The notes: generated by a model from the sequence alone, not told the origin. DNA of 5,330 nucleotides from an uncultured Fretibacterium sp. (GCA_905373185.1 CAJPSE010000131.1:1-5330), one strand, 5' to 3'. Numbered from the stretch's first letter, positions 1 through 5,330 are shown. Program-made: numbers and translations.

Positions 1-38
1 TGCATACTTACCTTTGGTAAAATATGCATTTTTGTTTT
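1..38 (+). terminator. AU-rich hairpin plus T-tract, probable terminator of an upstream gene
   Basis: Bases 1-6 (TGCATA) pair with 23-28 (TATGCA), and 8-12 (TTACC) pair with 16-20 (GGTAA) around a TTT loop. A small asymmetric internal loop separates the two stems. The tract TTTTTGTTTT follows at 29-38. This is the layout of a Rho-independent terminator read on the plus strand, so it would end a gene lying before the window and converging on yedF. It could also help end yedF transcription from the other side, but any T-tract for that direction would lie outside the window. The stem is AT-rich, so it may be weak. Confidence 0.45.
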
Positions 39-57
39 AATCAGCGCTTCCCTAGAG
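39..57. repeat. 19-base direct repeat, copy 1 (overlaps the yedF stop codon)
   Basis: The sequence AATCAGCGCTTCCCTAGAG matches 888-906 (AATCAGCGTTTCCTTAGAG) at 17 of 19 positions in the same orientation. Both differences are C/T changes. This copy covers the yedF stop (TAG on the minus strand, 52-54) and its last codon. The other copy is the selA-proximal end of the repeat array upstream of yedF, so the two copies bracket yedF. Confidence 0.6.
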
Positions 58-684
58 GCTCAGGATCCTTCCGGACCCGTTCAGGGCCTCGACGATCTCG
101 AACATGGTGGAGATGACGCCGGCCCCCACGCTGTCCGTGATCCCGAAGTGGTTGACGCAGGTCCCGCACACCAGGATGTTCGTCCCCTTCCGCTCCAGGT
201 TCTTCAGGTGGTCGCACGAGGAGGAGTCGAAGAGCGCCAGCTTCACGCCCTCGTTTATCAGGGCCACGGTCCGGGGCGGGACGTCCAGCTGGGAGAGAGC
301 GCCCAGAAACCCCTTGACGAGGATCTCGCCGAGCTCCTCGTCGTTTCGTCCCAGGGTCTTGCCGGTGATCAGGACGGCCATCCCCTCCACGGGGCGCGGT
401 ACGGGCATCGGAGCGGCCGGCGCGGGCGCCTGGGCCTGTGATGCCGAAGCCCGTGATGTCGAGACGGAGGGCTCCGTTTTTTTCCCAGCCGTCAATTTCA
501 GGCGGCCGTCGTCGTCCTGGAGGAGGACCCGAAAGCCCCGGCCCTCCAGGAGGCGTTTGACGTTCGTGGCCGCCTCGGGATTGTCGACGAGGACCTCCAG
601 CTCCTCCGCCCCCTTGTCGAGGGCGGCCTTGGTCATGTCGACGGATTCCGGGCAGGCCCTGCCCGTGGCGTTGACGACGATCAT
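52..684 (-). CDS. yedF: YedF family selenium metabolism protein (TusA-like and DsrE-like domains)
   Basis: This 210-residue protein has two domains. Residues 1-65 are a TusA/SirA-like sulfur-carrier fold with a Cys-Pro motif (C11-P12) at the usual place after the first strand. Residues 101-210 are a DsrE-like domain ending in the YedF signature, with CGTC at 173-176 inside ILVCGTCVNHFGI. A low-complexity Ala/Pro/Ser linker (about 68-100) joins them. The family is linked to selenium use by co-occurrence with sel genes. A role in binding or relaying selenium or sulfur on cysteines is inferred, not proven. The protein is cytosolic, with no signal peptide or membrane segment. The ATG at 684 is chosen because GGAGGT lies 7 bases upstream; a TTG at 711 would add nine residues but lacks comparable support. 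The canonical second Pro of CPxP is Ser here (CPES). The gene is divergent from selA across a 311-base spacer. Confidence 0.9.
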   Translation of the reverse strand: MIVVNATGRACPESVDMTKAALDKGAEELEVLVDNPEAATNVKRLLEGRGFRVLLQDDDGRLKLTAGKKTEPSVSTSRASASQAQAPAPAAPMPVPRPVEGMAVLITGKTLGRNDEELGEILVKGFLGALSQLDVPPRTVALINEGVKLALFDSSSCDHLKNLERKGTNILVCGTCVNHFGITDSVGAGVISTMFEIVEALNGSGRILSL

Positions 685-691
685 CGCAGTT

Positions 692-697
692 ACCTCC
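692..697 (-). promoter_or_regulatory. Ribosome binding site of yedF
   Basis: The minus strand reads GGAGGT, then seven bases, then ATG at 684. This near-perfect Shine-Dalgarno decides the start codon over the in-frame upstream TTG at 711. Confidence 0.85.
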
Positions 698-709
698 AGT
701 TCCTGCCGC

Positions 710-743
710 AAAAAAGCCCATGCAAAGCCCGACGATGGGGCTT
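710..743 (-). promoter_or_regulatory. Attenuator-like competing hairpins in the yedF leader
   Basis: Read on the minus strand, AAGCCC (743-738) can pair with GGGCTT (730-725) in a 6-bp stem with a 7-base loop. The same segment, extended to AAGCCCCAT (743-735), can instead pair with ATGGGCTT (721-714) with one bulged C. That second stem runs straight into a T-tract (715-710), 26 bases before the yedF ATG. The second fold is terminator-like, and the first would exclude it. This is the geometry of transcription attenuation, but no ligand-binding domain or leader peptide is evident, so the regulatory role is inferred. Confidence 0.35.
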
Positions 744-746
744 CGC

Positions 747-906
747 GAATTGAATCGGGATTTCCTCAAATGGGTTTTTCCTCGAATCAGGGTTTCCTCG
801 AATCAGGGTTTCCTCAATGTGAATTGAATCGAGTTTTCCTCAAATCGGGGTTTCCTCGAATCAAGGTTACTTCTCAAGGTTTCCTCGAATCAGCGTTTCC
901 TTAGAG
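747..906. repeat. Degenerate tandem repeat array, 16-base unit TTTCCTCGAATCAGGG
   Basis: Copies of a 16-base unit lie at 777-792 and 793-808 (identical), 835-850 (TTTCCTCAAATCGGGG), 851-866 (one change) and 880-895 (ends CAGCG). Truncated units occur at about 760-774, 809-820, 867-879 and 896-906. A higher-order 46-base block at 747-792 recurs at 821-866 with 40 of 46 identical, a 74-base period. The array fills most of the yedF-selA spacer and would be transcribed as part of the yedF leader. The unit length is not a multiple of three, and neither strand encodes a convincing protein. No even spacers are present, so it is not CRISPR. Confidence 0.85.
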
Positions 907-923
907 CATTCCATCTTTATTTT

Positions 924-952
924 ATTATAGAATGGTTGCAGAAAACTATCCA
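924..952 (-). promoter_or_regulatory. Probable sigma-70 type promoter for yedF
   Basis: On the minus strand, TGGATA (952-947, four of six to TTGACA) is followed by 17 bases and then a perfect TATAAT (929-924). Transcription would start near 917, giving yedF a leader of about 230 nt that includes the whole repeat array and the attenuator-like hairpins. The -10 box and spacing are good, but no start site has been measured. Confidence 0.5.
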
Positions 953-966
953 GAGCACGATAGTGT
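936..966 (+). promoter_or_regulatory. Weak candidate promoter for the selA-selB-nudC operon
   Basis: TTGCAG (936-941) and TAGTGT (961-966) are separated by 19 bases, so this is a poor match to sigma-70 boxes in both sequence and spacing. A start near 973 would give a short leader that still contains the selA Shine-Dalgarno. An alternative -10 is TATTAT at 923-928, which overlaps the yedF -10 on the other strand but lacks a clear -35. The operon promoter is therefore uncertain. Confidence 0.2.
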
Positions 967-978
967 AAAAGAGACGAC

Positions 979-984
979 GAGGAG
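979..984 (+). promoter_or_regulatory. Ribosome binding site of selA
   Basis: GAGGAG lies 11 bases before the ATG at 996. The spacing is slightly long, but this is the only purine-rich Shine-Dalgarno-like sequence near the start, and the resulting N-terminus fits SelA length. Confidence 0.6.
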
Positions 985-995
985 CGGGCCTGCTT

Positions 996-2402
996 ATGAT
1001 CGAGGACATCAGGAAGAAAATGCGTGAGATCCCCGGCATGGACATTCTGCTGGCGCAGGATTGGGCGTTGCCGTGGATCGGGGAACTGGGGCGGGAGACG
1101 GTCAAGCGCGTCCTGAACGGGGAGCTGACCCGCATCCGAAGGCGAATGCTCGCCGGCGAGGACGCGGACGTCTCCGCGGACGCCCTGAGAAAAAAATTCG
1201 AGGTCCTGCTCTCGAGGGAGGGACGTCCGCGGCTGCGCCGGGTGATCAACGCGACGGGGGTGGTCATCCACACCAACCTCGGGCGCTCGCTCCTTGCGGA
1301 GGAGGCGGTGGCGGCCGTCGTCCGCGCGGCGGGGAGCTACAGCAACCTGGAGTACGACCTGACCAAAGGGGCGAGGGGCCAGCGCAACGCCCACGTCGAG
1401 GAGCTCCTCTGCGCCCTGACGGGGGCCGAGGCGTGCCTGGTCGTGAACAACAACGCCGGGGCGGTCCTGCTCTGCCTCGCCGCCCTGTCCCGGGGGACCG
1501 AGGTGGTGGTCTCGCGCGGGGAGCTCGTGGAGATCGGGGGGACGTTCCGCATCCCCGACATCATGGAGCTCTCCGGGGCGGAGCTGGTCGAGGCGGGGAC
1601 GACGAACCGGACGCACCTCAAGGACTACGCCGCGGCGATCTCCGAACGGACCTCGATGCTCCTCAAGGTGCACCCCTCGAACTTCAGGATGGACGGCTTC
1701 ACGGCGGCGCCCGAGCGCTCCGAGCTCGCGGCGCTCGCGCACGAGCGCGGGCTGCTCTTCATGGAGGACGCCGGAAGCGGCCTCCTGGTCGATGGCCGCG
1801 CCCTGGGGCTGAGCGGGGAGTGCGACGTCCGGACCTGCATCGAGGCGGGAGCGGACATCGTCACCTTCTCCGGCGACAAGATGCTGGGCGGGCCTCAAAT
1901 CGGCGTCATCGCCGGGCGGCGGGCCGCGGTGAACCGTCTGAGGGAACACCCCATCCTCAGAACCCTGCGCGTGGACAAGATGACCCTGGCGGCCTTCGAG
2001 GCGACGATGCGCCTTTACGCAAAGGGGAACCTGGACCGAATCCCGACCCTGGCGATGCTTCGCCGAACTCCGGACGCGATGCACGCTCAGGCGCGCCGAC
2101 TGGCGGCGAAGCTGAGGCGGGTCACGCCGGCGCGCGTGGAGGTCGTGGCGGTGGAGGACGCGGTGGGCGGCGGCTCCTACCCCGCGCTTCCCCTTTCGGG
2201 ATGGGGGGTCGCCGTCGGTGCGCACCCCGCCGGAGGGGCGGGACGCCTTCAGGCGCTCCTGAGAGAGCAGGAGGTCCCCATCGTGTGCGGCGCACGGGAG
2301 GACGCCCTGGTCCTGCACGTCCGCACGATCACGCCACGGGACGAGGCGCTCGTCGTGGATGCCTTCGCCCGCATCGGTACCGAGGGGGGGGAGAACGCAT
2401 GA
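996..2402 (+). CDS. selA: L-seryl-tRNA(Sec) selenium transferase SelA
   Basis: SelA is a PLP enzyme that converts Ser-tRNA(Sec) to Sec-tRNA(Sec) with selenophosphate in the cytosol, via a dehydroalanyl intermediate. The protein has 468 residues, close to E. coli SelA (463). Residues 1-75 are the N-terminal region that contacts tRNA(Sec) in the family. The fold-type I PLP domain follows, with RRVINATGVVIHTNLGRSLL (81-100), SRGELVEIGGTFRIPDIM (173-190), EAGTTNRTH (199-207), KVHPSNF (224-230), EDAGSG with D258, and the cofactor lysine K295 in FSGDKMLGGPQ (291-301). K295 has the same number as the E. coli Schiff-base lysine. The ATG at 996 gives a family-like N-terminus and has a nearby ribosome site. 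It is the first gene of the operon. Its stop overlaps the selB start (ATGA), indicating translational coupling. No frameshift or missing motif is seen. Confidence 0.97.
   Translation: MIEDIRKKMREIPGMDILLAQDWALPWIGELGRETVKRVLNGELTRIRRRMLAGEDADVSADALRKKFEVLLSREGRPRLRRVINATGVVIHTNLGRSLLAEEAVAAVVRAAGSYSNLEYDLTKGARGQRNAHVEELLCALTGAEACLVVNNNAGAVLLCLAALSRGTEVVVSRGELVEIGGTFRIPDIMELSGAELVEAGTTNRTHLKDYAAAISERTSMLLKVHPSNFRMDGFTAAPERSELAALAHERGLLFMEDAGSGLLVDGRALGLSGECDVRTCIEAGADIVTFSGDKMLGGPQIGVIAGRRAAVNRLREHPILRTLRVDKMTLAAFEATMRLYAKGNLDRIPTLAMLRRTPDAMHAQARRLAAKLRRVTPARVEVVAVEDAVGGGSYPALPLSGWGVAVGAHPAGGAGRLQALLREQEVPIVCGAREDALVLHVRTITPRDEALVVDAFARIGTEGGENA
2384..2393 (+). promoter_or_regulatory. Ribosome binding site of selB within a G8 run
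   Basis: A run of eight G (2384-2391) followed by AG ends five bases before the selB ATG at 2399. The 3' part (GGGGAG) is Shine-Dalgarno-like. The run lies inside the last codons of selA, so selA and selB are probably translationally coupled. Confidence 0.6.
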
Positions 2403-4321
2403 GCACGGACCGCGAGATATCCCTGGTGCTGGGCACCGCCGGGCACATTGACCACGGCAAGACGACCCTGATCGCCGCGCTGACGGGCGTGGACTGCGAC
2501 CGGCTCCTGGAGGAGAAGAAGAGGGGGATCACCATCGAGCTGGGCTTCGCCCCCCTCCGTCTGGAGGACGGCCGCGTCGTCAGCGTCATCGACGTCCCCG
2601 GACACGAGCGCTTCATCCGCCAGATGGTGGCGGGGGCCTCCGGAATAGACGCCGTGCTCCTGATCGTCTCCGCCGACGAGAGCGTCATGCCCCAGACCCG
2701 CGAGCATCTGGCCATCCTGGAGCTCCTGGGGGTGCGGGACGGGCTCGTCGCCATCACGAAGACGGACAGGGTCGAGCCCGGTATGGCCGACCTGGTCCGA
2801 GAGGACGTCCAGGAGTTCGTCCGCGGGAGCTTTCTGGAGGGAAAGCCCGTCGTCCCGGTCTCCGCGGTCACCGGCGAGAACCTCGAGACCCTGAAGCGCG
2901 AGCTCGCCGCCCTGGTGGACCGGGTACGACCCAGAGCCCGCAAGGGGGCCCTCTTCCTGCCCATCGACCGGGCCTTCCCCATCTCGGGGTTCGGCACCGT
3001 CGTGACGGGGACCGCCTATCGCGGGACCGCCCGTACGGGGGACGAGGTCGAGGTCTTCCCCTCGGGGCGCGAGGGCCGCATCCGCAGCCTCCAGGTCCAC
3101 GGGCGCTCCGTGGACGAGGCATTCGCGGGCCAGAGGGTGGCCGCCAACCTCTCAGGGATCGCGGTGGACGAGCTTGCCCGCGGGGACGTGGTCTGCCGGA
3201 AGGGCGTGTACTCCCCGACGCGCTGCTTCGACGCGCTGCTCCGCATCCTGCCGTCGGCCTCGGAGCCCCTGAAGCACTGGCAGAGGGTCCGACTCTGCAT
3301 CGGGACGTCGGACGTCCTGGCGCGGGTGAGCCTGCTCCGAAAACGGGCGGTGGCCCCCGGAGAGGAGGAGCCCGTCCAGCTCGTCCTGGAGGAGCCGGTG
3401 GTCTGCACGGCGGAGCAGCGGTTCATCATCCGTTTCTACAGCCCGCTGATCACGATCGGTGGAGGGCGCGTCGTCTTCCCCTACTCCCACAAGCCCCGGG
3501 GCGCTGCGGCCCGGTCCGCGTCCGTGGCCCGCATCGGGGCGCTCGGCGCCGCCGCCGCGGCCGACGATCGGCTGCGCTGCCTGGTCGAGGAGGCGGGTAT
3601 GATGGAGACCCCACGGGCCGCGGTCCTGATCCAGGAGGCCCCGTCCGATCTCGCGGCCGTCGTCGCGCGCCTCGTCAAGGCAGGGGCCCTCGTCGAGCTG
3701 AAGGGGGAGCGTCCGCTTCTGCTCTCCTCCTCCCGTTTCGAGTCGCTGGAGGCCAAGGCCGTCTCGGAGCTGAAGGACTACCAGAACGCCTTTCCCTCCG
3801 AGGCGGGAATGCCCCTGGACGAGCTGATGCGCAGGCTCGCCCTGCCGGACGCCAGGGTGCTGCGTTCCTTCGCCGCGCTGCTCGCGGAGCGTGGGCGGAT
3901 CGTGACCGGGGACAACAAGGCCCGGACGCCGGACTTCGTCGTCCGCAACGAGGGGGAGTTCCGCCGCAACAGCGAGGCCCTCGCCTCGTTCTGCCGAAAG
4001 CGGGGCTGGCAGCTCGCCACGCTGGAGGAGGTCCGTTCGGAGCTCCGCATGGAGCCCAACGCCTTCACCCAGCTCATCCAGAGCCTGAAGAACACGAGGG
4101 AGCTCGTGCTCCTGGAGGGCGGCTACATCCTGACCTCGGAGATGGAGAACGCCATGCTCGACATCCTGAGGGGAATCGGCGGGAACGTCACCCTGGCGGC
4201 GGTCCGGGACGCGACGAACAGCTCGAGGAAGTTCATCCTGCCCGTTCTGGAGTACTTCGATTCCAAGGGCTACACGCGGCGCGTGGGGGACGTGCGCGTC
4301 GTGAAGGGCGCCGCGAAGTGA
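2399..4321 (+). CDS. selB: Selenocysteine-specific translation elongation factor SelB
   Basis: SelB is a GTPase that binds Sec-tRNA(Sec) and the SECIS hairpin of selenoprotein mRNA, and inserts selenocysteine at UGA on the ribosome. The protein has 640 residues (E. coli 614). The GTPase domain carries G1 GHIDHGKT (15-22), G2 RGITIELGF (42-50, T45), G3 DVPGH (65-69), G4 TKTD (120-123, the SelB-type form of NKxD) and G5 SA (155-156). EF-Tu-like domain 2 starts near 184 (FPISGFGTVVTGT at 193-205), and domain 3 ends with RFIIRFYSPLITIGGGRVV (341-359). Residues ~370-640 are the SelB-specific winged-helix repeats. The last one has the conserved SRKFILPVLEYFDSKG and TRRVGD pattern (609-631) of the SECIS-binding end. 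The ATG overlaps the selA stop by four bases. The reading frame is open far upstream through selA, but residues before this ATG are not SelB-like. nudC follows after 17 bases. Confidence 0.97.
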   Translation: MSTDREISLVLGTAGHIDHGKTTLIAALTGVDCDRLLEEKKRGITIELGFAPLRLEDGRVVSVIDVPGHERFIRQMVAGASGIDAVLLIVSADESVMPQTREHLAILELLGVRDGLVAITKTDRVEPGMADLVREDVQEFVRGSFLEGKPVVPVSAVTGENLETLKRELAALVDRVRPRARKGALFLPIDRAFPISGFGTVVTGTAYRGTARTGDEVEVFPSGREGRIRSLQVHGRSVDEAFAGQRVAANLSGIAVDELARGDVVCRKGVYSPTRCFDALLRILPSASEPLKHWQRVRLCIGTSDVLARVSLLRKRAVAPGEEEPVQLVLEEPVVCTAEQRFIIRFYSPLITIGGGRVVFPYSHKPRGAAARSASVARIGALGAAAAADDRLRCLVEEAGMMETPRAAVLIQEAPSDLAAVVARLVKAGALVELKGERPLLLSSSRFESLEAKAVSELKDYQNAFPSEAGMPLDELMRRLALPDARVLRSFAALLAERGRIVTGDNKARTPDFVVRNEGEFRRNSEALASFCRKRGWQLATLEEVRSELRMEPNAFTQLIQSLKNTRELVLLEGGYILTSEMENAMLDILRGIGGNVTLAAVRDATNSSRKFILPVLEYFDSKGYTRRVGDVRVVKGAAK

Positions 4322-4327
4322 AGGGGA
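4321..4327 (+). promoter_or_regulatory. Ribosome binding site of nudC
   Basis: AAGGGGA begins on the last base of the selB stop and ends 11 bases before the nudC ATG at 4339. It is the best Shine-Dalgarno match in the 17-base gap. Confidence 0.55.
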
Positions 4328-4338
4328 TGCGTAGCTGA

Positions 4339-5109
4339 ATGCTCATCTTCAAGGGCAACACACTCCTGGCCCGGGACGGTTGTCTCGACTGGCCCGAGCG
4401 GCCGTCCGAGGTCCTGCGCTGTTCCCTGGACTTTCCGGAGTCCTGGCAGGACCTGACCACCTGGTGCGAGGTTGGAGAGGACTTCGAGGCACGGGGGGCG
4501 GAGTGGCTGGACCTGCGCGCCATATGGCACCGTTTCGGGGAGGAGGCCTTTGCCCGCGCCGGCGCGGCCTACCAGTACATGAACTGGCGCCGATCCATGC
4601 GCTTCTGCTCGTTCTGCGCCACGCCGCTGGAGGCCCGAACGGAGGACAGGGGCCTGGTCTGCCCGAGCTGCGGCAAGGTCTTTTACGCCCCCCTGCACCC
4701 GGCGATCATCGTCGCCGTGGAGCGGGACGGGCAGCTCCTTCTGGCGCACAACCGGCGCATGCCCGCAAAGCGGTTCAGCGTCCTTGCGGGGTTCGTCGAG
4801 CCGGGGGAGAGCCTGGAGCAGACGGTGGCCCGTGAGGTCCGCGAGGAGGTCGGGATAGAGATTGGCGGCATCCGCTATTTCGGGAGCCAGTCCTGGCCCT
4901 TCCCCTCGTCCCTGATGCTGGGGTTCACGGCACATTGGCGCTCGGGCGAGGCCGTCCCCGACGGCCTGGAGCTGGACGATGCCGGGTGGTTCGCCCCCGA
5001 CGCCCTGCCCGACGTCCCGCCGCCTCTCAGCATCTCGCGCCGCCTGATCGACGACTTCGTCCGGCGGCAGGGCGGGAGCGAACGGAACGCAGTGCATCCC
5101 GACGATTGA
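4339..5109 (+). CDS. nudC: NudC-type NAD(H) pyrophosphatase / RNA deNADding Nudix hydrolase
   Basis: NudC cleaves NADH or NAD to NMN(H) and AMP, and in E. coli also removes NAD caps from RNA 5' ends. The protein has 256 residues (E. coli 257). The order is an N-terminal domain (1-~85), a zinc ribbon with C90, C93, C108 and C111, and a Nudix domain (~119-245). The Nudix box is complete: G151, E157, then R165-E166-V-R-E169-E170-V-G172-I173 (GX5EX7REUXEEXGU), with E166, E169 and E170 as expected metal ligands. Downstream is SQSWPFPSS (183-191), the NudC-specific motif usually written SQPWPFPxS, with the first Pro replaced by Ser. The Cys spacing matches E. coli NudC. The ATG at 4339 yields the full family length. 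It is last in the selAB operon and precedes a strong terminator. Whether it serves selenium metabolism or is just co-transcribed is unknown. Substrate preference (NADH against NAD-capped RNA) cannot be read from sequence. Confidence 0.92.
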   Translation: MLIFKGNTLLARDGCLDWPERPSEVLRCSLDFPESWQDLTTWCEVGEDFEARGAEWLDLRAIWHRFGEEAFARAGAAYQYMNWRRSMRFCSFCATPLEARTEDRGLVCPSCGKVFYAPLHPAIIVAVERDGQLLLAHNRRMPAKRFSVLAGFVEPGESLEQTVAREVREEVGIEIGGIRYFGSQSWPFPSSLMLGFTAHWRSGEAVPDGLELDDAGWFAPDALPDVPPPLSISRRLIDDFVRRQGGSERNAVHPDD

Positions 5110-5125
5110 TTCGAGATGAAAATAC

Positions 5126-5168
5126 AGAGCTGGGGCCCGCCGGTCGAACCGGCGGGCCCCAGCTTTCC
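5126..5168 (+). terminator. Strong GC-rich terminator of the selA-selB-nudC operon
   Basis: The left arm AGCTGGGGCCCGCCGGT (5128-5144) and right arm 5148-5164 form a perfect 17-bp stem with a CGA loop. It can be extended by a G-U and an A-U pair. It starts 18 bases after the nudC stop. The following U-tract is short (CTTTCC), so termination may rely mainly on stem strength. AAAATA upstream gives a partial A-tract for the opposite direction, so it may be bidirectional. Confidence 0.85.
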
Positions 5169-5330
5169 ACTTGCACTATGCTATCCGATCCGGAATTATT
5201 TCAATTCCAAATCGTTTGTAGGCAAGGCGGCTTTTGCGAACCGCCGCGGATAAGCAGACCGCCAACGAACGTAGTGAGTTGAGCGGGTCGCTTAGGTTCC
5301 TCACCAGGCGTACATAGAAGTACGTCGAGC
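5169..5330. other. Structured intergenic tail without a credible gene
   Basis: No ribosome site, start codon or recognisable protein is seen on either strand. Four inverted repeats follow one another. GGAATT/AATTCC is at 5192-5208 with a 5-base loop. GGCGG/CCGCC is at 5226-5245. A ~10-bp stem with two bulges is at 5257-5289 (GACC, GC, CAAC pairing with GTTG, GC, GGTC). CGTAC/GTACG is at 5309-5324. The region could be a dispersed intergenic repeat, a mobile-element end or a structured RNA; it continues past the window edge. Confidence 0.45.

Noticed and set aside
104..904. Plus-strand open frame opposite yedF that continues into the repeat array
   Set aside because: Its first part is the antisense of yedF, and its end is a low-complexity translation of the 16-base repeats (GFLESGFP-like). 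There is no ribosome site or family match.
747..906. CRISPR array
   Set aside because: The units are adjacent or irregularly spaced, decayed, only 16 bases long, and lack even unique spacers. No cas genes are nearby.
867..914. Minus-strand 15-codon ORF (MECSKETLIRGNLEK) at the start of the predicted yedF leader
   Set aside because: It would begin about three bases after the predicted transcription start, with no Shine-Dalgarno, and its sequence is the repeat itself. It could be a leader peptide, but nothing positive supports that.
1061..4321. A single 1086-codon open frame running through selA into selB
   Set aside because: The part before 2399 is the -1 shadow frame of selA: Gly/Arg/Pro-rich with no SelB similarity. 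SelB begins cleanly at the ATG at 2399. Long open shadow frames are expected in GC-rich coding DNA.
52..5109. A selenoprotein with in-frame UGA and SECIS among these genes
   Set aside because: All four genes read through without an internal TGA and show Cys at the expected redox or metal sites, so none appears to encode selenocysteine.
5128..5164. T-arm-like GGTCGAACC suggesting a tRNA (possibly selC)
   Set aside because: The segment is one continuous 17-bp hairpin with a 3-base loop directly after nudC. No acceptor, D or anticodon arms with UCA are present, so it is a terminator.
5171..5199. Plus-strand promoter TTGCAC-17-AATTAT after the terminator
   Set aside because: Only three of six and four of six box matches, and no gene follows within the window.

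Overview
This 5.3 kb window is a selenium-use locus from a GC-rich, probably anaerobic bacterium. It has four confident genes: yedF on the minus strand, and divergently transcribed selA, selB and nudC on the plus strand. SelA and SelB are the two dedicated enzymes of bacterial selenocysteine insertion. SelA makes Sec-tRNA(Sec), and SelB delivers it to UGA codons marked by a SECIS hairpin. YedF is a TusA-like plus DsrE-like protein found next to selenium genes. The combination of yedF with selAB, GC-rich codons and AT-rich spacers suggests Synergistota, Clostridia-like Firmicutes or Deltaproteobacteria. I lean weakly to Synergistota, but the sequence alone does not settle it. Neither selD (selenophosphate synthetase) nor selC (tRNA-Sec) is in the window, so they must lie elsewhere.

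Layout. Positions 1-38 hold an AU-rich hairpin followed by a T-tract, probably the terminator of a gene upstream of the window. yedF occupies 52-684 (minus). The spacer at 685-995 carries a strong Shine-Dalgarno for yedF, an attenuator-like pair of competing hairpins, a decayed tandem repeat array of a 16-base unit, a good minus-strand promoter candidate and a weak plus-strand one. selA (996-2402) and selB (2399-4321) overlap by four bases (ATGA). nudC (4339-5109) follows 17 bases later. A perfect 17-bp GC hairpin (5128-5164) ends the operon. The last ~165 bases have no credible gene, but contain several consecutive small hairpins that look like an intergenic repeat or structured RNA cut off by the window edge.

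How the genes work together. SelA converts Ser-tRNA(Sec) to Sec-tRNA(Sec) using selenophosphate, and SelB carries the product to the ribosome. YedF may handle selenium or sulfur as a persulfide or perselenide, though this role is inferred. NudC is an NAD(H) pyrophosphatase or RNA deNADding enzyme with no established selenium role; its place in the operon is the most notable gene-context point. The core machinery is well known. The less explained material is noncoding: the repeat array in the yedF leader, a related repeat that overlaps the yedF stop codon, and the structured tail.
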